DNA of 64,000 nucleotides from Neobacillus niacini (GTDB taxonomy: Bacteria > Bacillota > Bacilli > Bacillales > Cytobacillaceae), in contig NZ_JAUSZN010000001.1 in assembly GCF_030817595.1 (NCBI RefSeq), forward strand, positions 2,798,001-2,862,000, given 5' to 3'. Position numbers and translations under genes: made by a program. A model generated the notes under the pieces. That model saw only the letters and a program-made list of their open reading frames with translations. It was not told the origin of the DNA and ran no database searches. The first letter of the stretch is position 1; each line of letters begins with the position of its first letter. Below, in pieces: positions 1 to 9,988 of the stretch.

Positions 1-8
1 AGAAACCT

Positions 9-44
9 GGAGGCAAAAAGCTATAATGCCTCCATTATTTTTTT
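9..44 (+). terminator. Stem-loop with T-rich tail at left edge
   Basis: Arms GGAGGCA (9-15) and TGCCTCC (27-33) are followed by a T-rich tract at 34-44. The tail is on the + strand, so it most likely ends a rightward transcript from outside the window; it could also serve ctaB weakly in the other direction. Confidence 0.5.
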
Positions 45-92
45 AAACAATAGGAATACTTATATTCCCCTAATCAAGAAAGAACATCCCAG

Positions 93-1031
93 CTAAACTA
101 ACGTTACAATGACCATTGCGACAAAAATAATGGTTAGATATTGCAATGAGTACACAAACATTAATTTTGCCCACTTAATATCATCTTTGATCTTATATCC
201 ATAAATCCCTAATACAAGCCAACCGATATTTAATACAGTTGCCAAAATTAGAAATGGGATTCCTAATGAAGTAAGTAATAAGGGTGTTGGCAGTAATGCT
301 GCTACCCATACTAGGATGTGTTTCTTAGTCGTTTTAAACCCCTTCACCACTGGAAGCATTGGAATGCCAGCAGCGCGATATTCCTCTACCCTTCTCATAG
401 CAAGAGCATAAAAATGGGGAGGCTGCCAAATAAACATAATAATAAACAATGACCATGCAATAATATCAAGATTTCCATCTACTGCAGCCCAGCCAATTAA
501 TGGCGGTACAGCTCCAGATATACTACCTATGATAGTATTAGATACCAGCTGTCGCTTAGACCACATAGAGTAGAGGACAACATAACTAAAAACCCCAAGC
601 AGCCCAATCACTGTTGCAGTTACAGTAGTAAACAATAAAAAAATTGTACCGATAGTAATTAAGATAATACCTAATCCAAGTACCTTTGACGGAACTATTT
701 TCCCAGTAACCGTTGGTCTTGATTTTGTTCTTTCCATTAACGGGTCTATATCACGATCAATGTAATTATTAATGCTGCATGAGCCCGCAATTATTAAGGA
801 GGAACCAATTACGGTAAATAAGACTATATCTAAGTTGCTTAGGAAACTTTGCCCGCTAAAATGCAGCGCAAGCCAAATACCAGTAAAAGTAGTAATAAGA
901 TTTGAATTTACAATTCCAATCTTTATAAGTGCCATAAAATCTTTCCACATTGTGGTCTTTACCAAATGTGAATTTAGGCCTGTAGAGCCATTATCAATCG
1001 TCGCTTCACCGAATGCCTTTGAATTTGGCAT
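93..1031 (-). CDS. ctaB: Protoheme IX farnesyltransferase (heme O synthase)
   Basis: This integral membrane prenyltransferase adds a farnesyl group to heme B to give heme O, the step before heme A in cytochrome aa3/caa3 oxidase assembly. The 312-residue protein shows the UbiA-family Asp-rich motif [19 protein letters not shown] near residues 88-106, a second conserved segment around SMWSKRQ, and many hydrophobic spans. A strong AGGAGGGGG site lies just before the ATG. It is divergent from ctaA, as in B. subtilis. The ctaCDEF oxidase genes would be expected to the left, outside the window. Confidence 0.95.
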   Translation of the reverse strand: MPNSKAFGEATIDNGSTGLNSHLVKTTMWKDFMALIKIGIVNSNLITTFTGIWLALHFSGQSFLSNLDIVLFTVIGSSLIIAGSCSINNYIDRDIDPLMERTKSRPTVTGKIVPSKVLGLGIILITIGTIFLLFTTVTATVIGLLGVFSYVVLYSMWSKRQLVSNTIIGSISGAVPPLIGWAAVDGNLDIIAWSLFIIMFIWQPPHFYALAMRRVEEYRAAGIPMLPVVKGFKTTKKHILVWVAALLPTPLLLTSLGIPFLILATVLNIGWLVLGIYGYKIKDDIKWAKLMFVYSLQYLTIIFVAMVIVTLV

Positions 1032-1616
1032 CTTTCCCCCTCCTAAAATGTTCTAATTATTATTATAAACCCGATAGATAACTTTACCAAATTATAATAG
1101 TTATTTATAAGCTATTATTATTTTATAATATTGTTATTTAAGGAACACTTTCTCTGTATATTAAATCACACTTTGGTGAATTTTTGTGAATTTTTTTTGA
1201 ATAATTTTTGTCTAAATTGTGTCCGCTCGTATTTACTACCCATTATACTATATTTTAGAATCTTTAGATAATAAAATACACTCTAATTTAAGCAAAATCT
1301 AATACTTTCTTTGTGTTATACACAACAAAAGCATCTTTAACGATTGTTATATATAAGTACAATTTAACCTACTTTATATTAGTAACAGACACTACTCTAT
1401 TTAGCAATAGTTTTCACTATAACAATAGTGAAAAATAAATGCTATTCATAATGATAATTTATTTAAAAGTTATGCAAAAATTTCAGTTTTAATTCTGTTC
1501 TTTTTCCTGCGTTTTCGTTATGATAAGTAAGTACTTTTATCACTTCCTTTTCCAAATCATTATATTTACAAAATATCGATAGAAACGATTAAACTTTTAG
1601 TTAAGAAGGTGATTTT
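1032..1616. promoter_or_regulatory. ctaB-ctaA divergent control region
   Basis: A very AT-rich 585-bp stretch between two divergent heme A genes, with no convincing ORF. It must carry both promoters. The clearest signal is the pair of ResD-like boxes at 1173-1191, listed separately. I could not assign a single confident -35/-10 pair. Confidence 0.6.
1173..1191 (+). promoter_or_regulatory. Two direct repeats resembling ResD-binding boxes
   Basis: TTGGTGAAT (1173-1181) and TTTGTGAAT (1183-1191) are direct repeats whose starts are 10 bp apart, one helical turn. The second equals the ResD-binding consensus TTTGTGAAT as I recall it. ResD controls ctaA/ctaB in B. subtilis, which fits the location. 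Assignment to ResD is inference. Confidence 0.45.
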
Positions 1617-2522
1617 TTGCAACGGTCTTTAAAGTGGTTAGCTGTAGCAACTACTATTGGAATGATATTGGTTCTACTCGGGGGAGCCCTAGTAACAAAA
1701 ACAGAGTCCGGTATGGGGTGCGGGAGATCTTGGCCTTTATGTAACGGTGAGTTCGTGCCAACGGATATAACTCCCGAGTTAGTAATCGAACTTGCTCACA
1801 GACTGGTGTCTGGCTCAGTTGGTTTTTTGGTATTGGCTTTATCTATTTGGTCTTGGAAAGTAATTGGGCACATCAGGGAAACGAAATTCCTATCTTTTCT
1901 TTCGTTTTTCTTTTTATTGTTACAAGGATTGATCGGAGCAGCAGCGGTAATTTGGGAACAGTCTGATTTTATCCTCGCCCTGCACTTTGGTATCTCACTC
2001 ATTTCCTTTGCAGCTGTATTTTTACTTACTTTATTAATCTTTGAAATTGATAAAAAGTTTGAGGCTGATAAACTCATTATCGATAAAAGAATGGGCTTCC
2101 ATATTATCTCTATTTCCATTTATAGTTATTTTGTCATTTATACAGGTGCATTAGTACGTCATACACAATCGAGCTTGGTATGCCGTGATTGGCCATTATG
2201 TATCAACGACAGTCCAGCCCTCCCAAGTAATCTTTATGAGTGGGTACAGATGGGACATCGCGCCGCAGCAGCTGGCATTTTCATTTGGATCGCATATGTA
2301 ACTTACTTAGCAATTAAAAAGTATCGCCAGCAAAAAGTTATCTATTGGGGTTGGGTCAGTGCATTTACACTAGTATCCCTTCAGGTTTTATCGGGAGCTG
2401 TTATTATTTTTTCCCGGTTAAATCTTTACATCGCATTGTTGCATGCTCTATTTATTACCTGTTTATTCGGTGTGCTAAGCTATTTTCTCTTATTACTCTC
2501 ACGATCACGTAAGAATCAATAG
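1617..2522 (+). CDS. ctaA: Heme A synthase
   Basis: Oxidises heme O to heme A in the cytoplasmic membrane for cytochrome oxidase. The 301-residue protein has about eight hydrophobic spans and the two Cys pairs typical of the Gram-positive enzyme, CGRSWPLC (residues 35-42) and CRDWPLC (about 188-194), plus conserved His in ELAHR, LALHFG, QMGHR and LLHALF. The start is a TTG at 1617 preceded by AAGAAGGTGAT. Divergent from ctaB and convergent with pycA, sharing the terminator that follows. Confidence 0.95.
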   Translation: MQRSLKWLAVATTIGMILVLLGGALVTKTESGMGCGRSWPLCNGEFVPTDITPELVIELAHRLVSGSVGFLVLALSIWSWKVIGHIRETKFLSFLSFFFLLLQGLIGAAAVIWEQSDFILALHFGISLISFAAVFLLTLLIFEIDKKFEADKLIIDKRMGFHIISISIYSYFVIYTGALVRHTQSSLVCRDWPLCINDSPALPSNLYEWVQMGHRAAAAGIFIWIAYVTYLAIKKYRQQKVIYWGWVSAFTLVSLQVLSGAVIIFSRLNLYIALLHALFITCLFGVLSYFLLLLSRSRKNQ

Positions 2523-2524
2523 AT

Positions 2525-2566
2525 TGAAAAAAGTTGCCAGATATTATCTTGGCAACTTTTTTTATT
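2525..2566. terminator. Bidirectional terminator between ctaA and pycA
   Basis: Arms AAGTTGCCA (2531-2539) and TGGCAACTT (2550-2558) are flanked by an A run on one side and a T run on the other, so the hairpin can end both convergent transcripts. Confidence 0.85.
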
Positions 2567-2569
2567 TCA

Positions 2570-5500
2570 TCATTTTTCTAGTTCGAGCAATAAATCCCCA
2601 GTTTGAATAGCATCTTCATTTTTTATATAAATTTCCTTAACTACTCCCGAATATGGTGCTTGGACTGTTGTTTCCATTTTCATAGCTTCGGTAATCAAGA
2701 GATGATCCCCTCGTTCTACTCTTTCCCCTTTTTCCACTAATACCTTTACAACCGTACCAGGCATGGTAGCGGAAATATGTGTTTCATTTTTAGGATCTGC
2801 TTTTACTCTAGTTAATACCGCAGCTTTAATACTTTCATCCTTAATATTAACCTCACGCGGCTGACCATTAAGTTCAAAATACACCACTCGTGTACCATCC
2901 GCCTGTGGCTGACCAATTGAAACAAGTTTAACGATAAGTGTTTTACCTGTTTCAATTTCTACTTCAATTTCTTCACCAAGTCTTAGACCATAAAGGAAAG
3001 TAGGGGTATCTAGAAAGGATAAATTTCCATATAGCTCAACCGTATTTAAATACTCTTTATAAACCTTTGGATACAGTGCATAGGAAATCAAATCAATATC
3101 AGAGATATTTCGCCCTATCTCTTTCCCTAACTCATCCTTTAAGTCTGAAAAATTAATTTCTGGAAGTAATTCACCTGGACGAACCTCCAAAGGTTTTTTT
3201 CCCTTTAAAATGACGTTCTGAAGTCTTTCTGGGAATCCTTGGTGCGGCTGACCGAGATATCCTTGAAACAATTCAACTACCGAATCTGGAAAATCAATCG
3301 AGTCTCCTTTAGTAAGGACATCATCTTCAGATAGATTATTTTGAACCATGAAGAGTGCCATATCGCCGACAACCTTAGACGACGGAGTAACCTTTACAAT
3401 ATCCCCAAACATGTGATTGACTCTAGTATACATTTTCTTAACTTCATCCCACTGCTCACCGAGCCCAACACCCTTGGCTTGCTGCTGAAGATTACTGTAT
3501 TGTCCACCTGGCATCTCATGCTGGTACACCTCAGAATGTGGTGCAACCATTCCACTTTCAAAATCGTGATAATATTTTCGGACATCCTCCCAATAATTTG
3601 AAAGCTGTTCCAGGGCCTCAATATTAACATCAGGTTTCCTATCCTTACCTTCTAATGCATAATAAAGCGAATTTGCACTTGGCTGAGAAGTTAGCCCTGC
3701 CATCGTACTTAATGCTGTATCGACGATATCTACTCCGCCGTCAATGGCGCGTGCATATGTGTAGATACCATTCCCGCTTGTATCATGGGTATGAAGATGA
3801 ATCGGAATATCTATCGTTTCTTTTAATTCAGAAATTAGTCGATAGGCTGCTTCAGGTTTAAGCAAACCAGCCATATCCTTAATCCCTAAAATATGTGCCC
3901 CTTGGTTCTCAAGTTCTTTTGCAAGTGTTTTATAATAGTTCAAATTATATTTCTCTCTTGTTTCGTCCAGAATATCACCAGTATAACAAATTGCAGCTTC
4001 TGCGAGCTTTCCACTATCCCGAACAGCTTCAATCGCAATTTCCATTCCCGGCACCCAGTTTAAACTGTCAAAAACCCTGAAAACATCAATACCCTCCTCC
4101 GCAGACTTTCTTACAAATTCACGGATAAGATTGTCAGGATAATTTTTATATCCCACGGCATTGGAACCACGGATTAACATTTGAAACAGAACATTCGGAA
4201 TTTTTTCACGAAGCATCTGTAATCTTTCCCATGGATCTTCTTTTAAGAACCGATAGGCTACGTCAAATGTAGCTCCTCCCCACATTTCAAAGGAAAAAAG
4301 ATTAGGTAATAACTTTGCAGTAGGTTCAGCTATATGCAAAATGTCTGTTGATCTTACCCTGGTTGCTAATAACGACTGATGTGCATCTCGGAAGGTAGTA
4401 TCCGTTAATAGTACATTTTTTTGTTCCTTTAGCCAATGAACAAGACCTTCAGCGCCATTTTGGTCCAGTATTTGTTTCGTTCCATTCTGGTAAGGAAAAT
4501 CGTATTTCAATTTAGGAATACGCGGCTTAGAAAAAACGGGCCTTTTCTTTTTTTCAATTCCTGGAAACCCGTTCACAGTCACGTTTCCAATATACGTTAA
4601 CATTTTAGTTCCACGGTCTTTACTAGCCGGAAATACGAATAATTCTGGAGTTGAATCAATAAATGATGTATCATATTCCCCTCTTCTAAACTTTTCATGT
4701 CTAACTACATTCTCTAGAAAAGGAATGTTGGTTTTGATTCCACGAATTCTAAACTCCCTAAGGTTCCTTACCATTTTTGATGCCGCTTGTTCAAAGGTTA
4801 ATGCCCATGTAGAAAGCTTCACAAGCAATGAATCATAATAGGGTGTGATGACTGCACCTTGGTATCCATTCCCTGCATCCAATCGAACACCGAAGCCTCC
4901 TCCAGAACGATAAGCCATTATTTTCCCGGTATCAGGCATAAAGTTATTTAGTGGATCTTCTGTTGTAACACGCGACTGAATGGCAAAACCGTTAATACGA
5001 ATCTCTTCCTGTGGAGGAATTCCGACGATTGGGCTGTGTAACTCCTGACCTTCAGCAACTAAGATTTGCGTATGTACAATATCAATCCCTGTAACCATTT
5101 CAGTTACAGTGTGTTCAACCTGAATCCTTGGATTTACTTCGATGAAATAAAAGTCCTCACCCGAAACAAGAAATTCAACTGTCCCTGCATTTAAGTAAGC
5201 TACATTCCTCATTAACTTTACCGCGGCAGCACAAATCTTCTCTCGTAATAAGTTTGAAATTGATACACTTGGTGCAACTTCCACTACCTTTTGATGACGT
5301 CGCTGTACAGAACAATCACGGTCATACAAATGGACGATGTTACCATTTTTATCTCCAAATATTTGAACCTCTATATGTTTTGGTTTTTCGATTAATTTTT
5401 CCAGATATACCTCGTCACTGCCAAATGCTGCTTTTGCTTCCGATCTAGCGCGGTCAAATGCTTCTTGCATTTCCTCTCGATTTCTGACAATACGCATTCC

Positions 5501-6010
5501 TCGTCCGCCCCCGCCAAGGGCTGCTTTTATAATAATCGGAAAACCATGATTATCAGTAAAATCCACAACTTCCTGTATTGTTTCTACAGGACCATCGCTG
5601 CCTGGTATTACCGGTATATTTGCTAATTCTGCTTGTTTTCTTGCCTTAACCTTATCACCGAACATATCGAGATGAGTGGAGGTTGGACCGATAAAAATGA
5701 TTCCTTCTTCTTCACAACGTCTGGCAAAATGAATGTTTTCAGATAAAAAGCCATATCCTGGATGGATGGCGTTTGCACCGCTGGATTTTGCAATTTCAAT
5801 GATTCCATCAATGTCTAAGTAAGCATCAATCGGTTTCTTTCCTTCACCAACTAGATATGCTTCATCCGCTTTATAACGGTGATACGCACCTGTGTCTTCC
5901 CTGGAATAAATTGCTACGGTTTGGATATTTAATTCGGTACATGCCCGAAAAACACGAATGGCAATTTCTCCTCTGTTTGCAACTAATACTTTGTTGATTT
6001 GTCTAGTCAA
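2570..6010 (-). CDS. pycA: Pyruvate carboxylase
   Basis: Biotin-dependent anaplerotic enzyme making oxaloacetate from pyruvate and bicarbonate. Domains in order: biotin carboxylase (INKVLVANRGEIAIR at the start, ATP-grasp GGGGRGMR near residue 165), carboxyltransferase (TDTTFRDAHQSLLATRVR, metal ligands in HLHTHDTSGNG), and a C-terminal biotinyl domain with the biotinylated Lys in EAMKMETT. The reading frame stays open upstream to 6034, but a TTG at 6010 preceded by GAGGTG gives 1146 residues, close to the usual 1148, and fits known N-termini better. In B. subtilis the c-di-AMP receptor DarB binds this enzyme; a DarB gene lies at 39.5 kb. Confidence 0.96.
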   Translation of the reverse strand: MTRQINKVLVANRGEIAIRVFRACTELNIQTVAIYSREDTGAYHRYKADEAYLVGEGKKPIDAYLDIDGIIEIAKSSGANAIHPGYGFLSENIHFARRCEEEGIIFIGPTSTHLDMFGDKVKARKQAELANIPVIPGSDGPVETIQEVVDFTDNHGFPIIIKAALGGGGRGMRIVRNREEMQEAFDRARSEAKAAFGSDEVYLEKLIEKPKHIEVQIFGDKNGNIVHLYDRDCSVQRRHQKVVEVAPSVSISNLLREKICAAAVKLMRNVAYLNAGTVEFLVSGEDFYFIEVNPRIQVEHTVTEMVTGIDIVHTQILVAEGQELHSPIVGIPPQEEIRINGFAIQSRVTTEDPLNNFMPDTGKIMAYRSGGGFGVRLDAGNGYQGAVITPYYDSLLVKLSTWALTFEQAASKMVRNLREFRIRGIKTNIPFLENVVRHEKFRRGEYDTSFIDSTPELFVFPASKDRGTKMLTYIGNVTVNGFPGIEKKKRPVFSKPRIPKLKYDFPYQNGTKQILDQNGAEGLVHWLKEQKNVLLTDTTFRDAHQSLLATRVRSTDILHIAEPTAKLLPNLFSFEMWGGATFDVAYRFLKEDPWERLQMLREKIPNVLFQMLIRGSNAVGYKNYPDNLIREFVRKSAEEGIDVFRVFDSLNWVPGMEIAIEAVRDSGKLAEAAICYTGDILDETREKYNLNYYKTLAKELENQGAHILGIKDMAGLLKPEAAYRLISELKETIDIPIHLHTHDTSGNGIYTYARAIDGGVDIVDTALSTMAGLTSQPSANSLYYALEGKDRKPDVNIEALEQLSNYWEDVRKYYHDFESGMVAPHSEVYQHEMPGGQYSNLQQQAKGVGLGEQWDEVKKMYTRVNHMFGDIVKVTPSSKVVGDMALFMVQNNLSEDDVLTKGDSIDFPDSVVELFQGYLGQPHQGFPERLQNVILKGKKPLEVRPGELLPEINFSDLKDELGKEIGRNISDIDLISYALYPKVYKEYLNTVELYGNLSFLDTPTFLYGLRLGEEIEVEIETGKTLIVKLVSIGQPQADGTRVVYFELNGQPREVNIKDESIKAAVLTRVKADPKNETHISATMPGTVVKVLVEKGERVERGDHLLITEAMKMETTVQAPYSGVVKEIYIKNEDAIQTGDLLLELEK

Positions 6011-6034
6011 TCTAAGCACCTCATTCTTTCTCAC

Positions 6035-6075
6035 TTTTTTATATAAAAGCGCAGGGATGTATTTTCCCCGCGCTA
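6035..6075 (-). terminator. Terminator after ftsW
   Basis: A GC-rich stem (AGCGCAGGG / CCCCGCGCT, about 6048-6074) begins at the ftsW stop codon and is followed on the minus strand by a TTTATATAAAAAA tract. It separates ftsW from pycA transcription. Confidence 0.65.
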
Positions 6076-7272
6076 TGTTCGAAATTGATATACATTTCCC
6101 TCTTGGTGGGTACTTGTTTTTTCTGGGTGCTTTTGTTTATATTTATTTTCATATTTAACAAACATAGAAACATTGACTAAAATACCTGCAGCTATTGCTA
6201 ATTGTAAGAGTGATGAACCGCCATAGCTTACAAATGGTAATGGGACACCTGTAAGAGGCATAACCCCAGAAACCCCTGCTAGATTGATAAATGACTGAAT
6301 TCCAATCATACTCGATATTCCAATCGCTAATAAACTGCCAAATGGATCCTTACATCTTAATCCCAAGTAGATTCCACGTAAAACAATATATCCTAAAGTT
6401 AGAATAACGAAGCTGACTCCCCAAACTCCTAATTCTTCTGCAATAACTGCCATAATAAAATCTGTATGTGATTCTGGTAAATACCCTAACTTCTGGACAC
6501 TCTTTCCTAAACCTAACCCATTAACACCGCCTGAGCCAATCGCAATATACGAGTTTGCTAGATGGAACCCGGAATTAAGTTCGTCCTTGAACGGATTATT
6601 TAAAACTTCAAAACGCTCCAAACGTTTCTCGGAAAATATTTCGTCCTGGAGTACTAAAATAACAGGAGATAGGAGAATCATTCCGAGCATGACTAATTTG
6701 GTAATCGTTTTGATATTCATCCCTGATGAGATAATAATAGTACCTGCAATCAGTCCAATAATAAGTGCTGTACCAAAGTCTGGTTGAAAGGCAATTAATC
6801 CAAGGACAATCACCAGATAGGCTAATGGCGGCAGTACACCGTGATTAAATTTATTAATGTAAGCCTGCTTCTTCGCATAAACGGCTGACAAATAAATGAT
6901 AATAGATATTTTTACAAATTCAGCCGGCTGAATACTAATAAAGCCAAAATCATACCAACTTTGAGCATTTCCTCTAACTTGTCCAAATACAAATAGACCT
7001 AAAAGACCTATGATAGAGAACCCTACCATCGGGAGTAAAAATTTGGTACTTTTCATAATTTTATAAGGAAATAAGGCAATAAATATAAAAATCAGTGCAG
7101 ATACAATTAGATAAAGCTTTTGTTTTTGATAAAAATAATCACTTTCTACACCATATCGTTGAACTGCCGATGCCATACTGGCGCTATAAACCATCACTAA
7201 TCCGAATAAAGACAAAAGAACGATCGCGATGATTAATGAATAATCATAGGATTTCAATATTTTTTTAAACAT
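6073..7272 (-). CDS. ftsW: SEDS-family peptidoglycan glycosyltransferase FtsW
   Basis: SEDS glycosyltransferase that works with a class B PBP to polymerise septal peptidoglycan. The 399-residue protein has about ten membrane spans and SEDS signatures: RGNAQSWYDFG, QPAEFVKISI, QPDFGTALI, the periplasmic loop NSYIAIGSGGVNGLGLGKSVQK, LPESHTDFIMAVIAEELG, and GVPLPFVSYGGSSL near the C-terminus. Its position directly upstream of pycA matches ylaO/ftsW in B. subtilis. RodA and SpoVE are close relatives; synteny favours FtsW. Confidence 0.9.
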   Translation of the reverse strand: MFKKILKSYDYSLIIAIVLLSLFGLVMVYSASMASAVQRYGVESDYFYQKQKLYLIVSALIFIFIALFPYKIMKSTKFLLPMVGFSIIGLLGLFVFGQVRGNAQSWYDFGFISIQPAEFVKISIIIYLSAVYAKKQAYINKFNHGVLPPLAYLVIVLGLIAFQPDFGTALIIGLIAGTIIISSGMNIKTITKLVMLGMILLSPVILVLQDEIFSEKRLERFEVLNNPFKDELNSGFHLANSYIAIGSGGVNGLGLGKSVQKLGYLPESHTDFIMAVIAEELGVWGVSFVILTLGYIVLRGIYLGLRCKDPFGSLLAIGISSMIGIQSFINLAGVSGVMPLTGVPLPFVSYGGSSLLQLAIAAGILVNVSMFVKYENKYKQKHPEKTSTHQEGNVYQFRT

Positions 7273-7402
7273 CTAATAACTTCCTCGTTTTTTAAAATTG
7301 TCGTTATTGCTATTATAATAGAAAATGGAACAATTGGGTTGAGGAAAAGTTACATTACTCGAATATTTTATATGGAAATATTCTGAATATAATAGCAGTT
7401 AA

Positions 7403-7444
7403 TAAAAAACTCAAACAACACATCATTATTGTTTGAGTTTTTTT
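7403..7444. terminator. Terminator after ylaN
   Basis: Long stem AACTCAAACAA / TTGTTTGAGTT with A and T runs on either side. On the minus strand it follows the ylaN stop codon. Confidence 0.85.
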
Positions 7445-7446
7445 AG

Positions 7447-7731
7447 CTATTTTCTAATGGATGCTTCATGAAGCGCAGATAATTCTCTTTCTAATTTATC
7501 TAGTATCGCTTTACCATCCTTGACTTCAATTAAGCCTAATCTAACCGCAAATTCTATTTCTCTAGATAAACCAAACATTTGCGTATCCAATACCTCTTCA
7601 TAAAGCGGGCATTGAGGCATCGTGAGATTTTCCATTTGCACTTTAATAAGCTTTAATATTTTTTCAGCGTCTGCCTGTAACAAGGCATAGGCTTTTTCCT
7701 GATGATTCACAATCATTTCAGACGCCAACAT
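7447..7731 (-). CDS. ylaN: YlaN family protein (Fur-linked iron homeostasis)
   Basis: Small soluble helical protein of about 93 residues with the strongly conserved core [34 protein letters not shown]. YlaN proteins have recently been tied to relief of Fur repression and iron-dependent growth; that role is from the family, not from this sequence. The frame is open to 7743, but the G-run serving as ribosome binding site (7735-7740) lies inside that extension, so the start is the ATG at 7731 or the TTG at 7728. The TTG gives an N-terminus most like B. subtilis YlaN (MASE). Confidence 0.9.
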   Translation of the reverse strand: MLASEMIVNHQEKAYALLQADAEKILKLIKVQMENLTMPQCPLYEEVLDTQMFGLSREIEFAVRLGLIEVKDGKAILDKLERELSALHEASIRK

Positions 7732-7899
7732 TGATCCCCCCATTCAGAGCGATAACCCAACTTATCTATAAATTTTACCTTTTACCACTGAAAAATGCAA
7801 GAACAATAACTGTCTGAGTCCTTTGTAATCATATTACTTATATGACATTCAATTTATTTCACGGTATACTTTAATAGAAATGAACTGGAGGAATGAAAG

Positions 7900-8397
7900 A
7901 TGGAAAACATACTTATACTGTCTGGCAAGGTAAAATATACTATAACACTCGATCCCACAGTTTGGATTTTTGATGATCGAAAGGTTGATTTGACTACATA
8001 CTTCTCAACCCCTTCAAATCCCTCTAACGACCTTGAGGAATATACTAAATCAGTTTCTAAACATTGGGACCGTGAAATCATAGAAGGTGCTGTCTACCCG
8101 CCAACCTTAAAAACTGAGAAGAAATATGAGAAAGAAAAAGTATTAACTGGAAGTTTTGGCATCCGATTTCAACCTTTTTTAGATAATGCGGAACCAAAAG
8201 ATAATGCTACTACCTTAATCATAAAAACAACAACTTCAGAACATGAGATATCTCTTGATCGTGCAAAAGAGCTTATTCTTGGTTTTTCAGAAGTTGGAAA
8301 GCCCCTTTCAAAAGATGGACCTGTCCATGTTTACTTCGGAGATGGTTCTAACCAACAACATCCAATAAAAAATGTTAGAGAATTTATCATTAAATAA
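7900..8397 (+). CDS. ylaL: YlaL-like conserved protein
   Basis: A 165-residue soluble protein with no recognised catalytic motif and no signal peptide or membrane span. The N-terminal half holds VKYTITLDPTVWIFDDRKVDL; the C-terminal half holds LDRAKELILGFSEVGKPLSKDGPVHVYFGDGS. Its place between phoH (ylaK) and ylaN, on the opposite strand, and its size fit B. subtilis YlaL. Homologues are sometimes labelled peptidyl-prolyl isomerase; I see nothing here that supports that. GGAGG precedes the ATG. Confidence 0.75.
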   Translation: MENILILSGKVKYTITLDPTVWIFDDRKVDLTTYFSTPSNPSNDLEEYTKSVSKHWDREIIEGAVYPPTLKTEKKYEKEKVLTGSFGIRFQPFLDNAEPKDNATTLIIKTTTSEHEISLDRAKELILGFSEVGKPLSKDGPVHVYFGDGSNQQHPIKNVREFIIK

Positions 8398-8402
8398 TAA
8401 AC

Positions 8403-8440
8403 AACGGGTGCCAATTTGGTACCCGTTTGTACATTTTTTC
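8403..8440. terminator. Terminator between ylaL and phoH
   Basis: Stem ACGGGTGCCAA / TTGGTACCCGT with one mismatch, followed on the + strand by a T-rich tail. Serves the convergent ylaL and phoH transcripts. Confidence 0.75.
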
Positions 8441-8459
8441 TTACTATGCCTCTTTCTGT

Positions 8460-9789
8460 TTACAACAAATCTGCTGCCAGCCTTGCTAATCCAGATCGCT
8501 CTCCTTTTAGTAATTTAACATGTCCAGAAATAATTTGATCTTTAAATCTTTCGACCACATAGGTTAACCCATTATTGTAAGCGTCAAGATAGGGATGATC
8601 AATTTGTTCCGGGTCGCCCATTAAGACAATTTTACTGCCCTCACCTACACGTGTTAAGATTGTTTTCACTTCATGTTTGGTCAAATTTTGTGCTTCATCA
8701 ATGATAATAAATTGTTTTGGCAGACTTCTTCCCCTTATATAGGTTAATGCCTCTACCTCTATTGACCCCATCCCAGCAAGGATGGCGTCCAATTCGCCCG
8801 GTTTCTTAGTATTAAATAGGTATTCTAAATTATCAAATATCGGCTGCATCCATGGTCTAAGTTTTTCTTGTTTTTCCCCAGGTAAAAACCCTATATCTTT
8901 CCCAACCGGTACAATAGGCCTAGCTACTAATAGCTTTTTAAACTCTCTAAAGTCTTCAGTTTGCATCAATCCTGATGCTAGAGCTAAAAGCGTTTTACCA
9001 GTACCTGCTTTACCTATTAATGTTACTAACGGTATATCCTTTCGTAGTAATAACTCTATTGCCATCGTTTGCTGTACATTTCTTGGATGTATTCCCCAAA
9101 CATGTTCCTGATTAATCGCAAGTTTCTTTACCTTAAGCTTTGTTTTATCAACCATTCCTAATGCCGAGGCAGATCCGCCTAGAGCATCTTTCATGATTAA
9201 GAATTGATTCGGATAAAACGAATATTTACCTATCTCTGATAAAGGCAGCTCCCCTTTTTCATAAAAAGTACCCATTAATTCTCCAGATAAATAAACCTCT
9301 AAAAAGCCAGTGTAAATATGGTCGAGTTCGACCACCCTGTCACTTAGAAAATCTTCTGCAGTTAATCCGATAGCGTCTGCCTTTACTCTTACTAATGTAT
9401 CTTTACTTACAAGGATCACAGGCTTTCCATTTTCTTTTTGTTGTTCTTCCGTTGATAAATTTTTTGCTACTGCAAGAATTCGATTGTCATTTGTTTTTTT
9501 CGACAAAGATTTCCTGTAATTCATGAAAGGCACGATGATTAAGTTCAATTCTTATGGTTCCACCATTTTCAAGTGGGATTTTTTCATGAAGCTTCCCCGC
9601 TGCTCGCAATTCATCAATTAATCTTGATACATGCCGGGCATTCCTGCCAACTTCATCCATGTATCTCTTCTTTGAGTCCACTTCTTCAAGGACAACTGCA
9701 GGAATGACTACTTCATTATCTTCGAATGAGAATATGGAATACGGGTCTTGTAATAAGACGTTTGTATCTAACACGTATATTTTACTCAA
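8460..9789 (-). pseudogene. phoH: PIN-PhoH ATPase (ylaK), split by a +1 frameshift
   Basis: PhoH-type proteins pair an N-terminal PIN ribonuclease fold with a C-terminal P-loop ATPase. The PIN part (about 9789 down to 9487) begins at a TTG preceded by GGAGGC and reads KIYVLDTNVLLQDP, then EEVDSKKRYMDEVGRNARHV, and stops after EIFVEKNK. The rest, from KTNDNRILAVAKNL on, lies in another frame and holds Walker A GKAGTGKT and Walker B FIIIDEAQN. Reading six instead of seven A residues at 9494-9500 restores a continuous protein of about 442 residues matching YlaK. It could be a real mutation, a sequencing error in the homopolymer, or slippage-dependent expression. The downstream half could start on its own only at poor sites. 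Confidence 0.88.
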
Positions 9790-9988
9790 AGCGACGCCTC
9801 CACTTTTTCTAGTTGTGGCTTGTTCATGGTGCAAACAAACCGAATGCTAGATAGGACTTTGGTAAAATATATGTTTGTTCGAATAAAGATAGAAGGATTT
9901 CCGCACAATAAATGTAAGTTGAGTATAACAAAACTCGAGTATTTTTTATGAATCATTTATACAACTCTGAGTGGAGGTGGAGATTTAA

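Noticed and set aside
3341..5448. Several plus-strand ORFs of 60-90 codons
   Set aside because: They are antisense shadows of pycA with no RBS and no family-like sequence.
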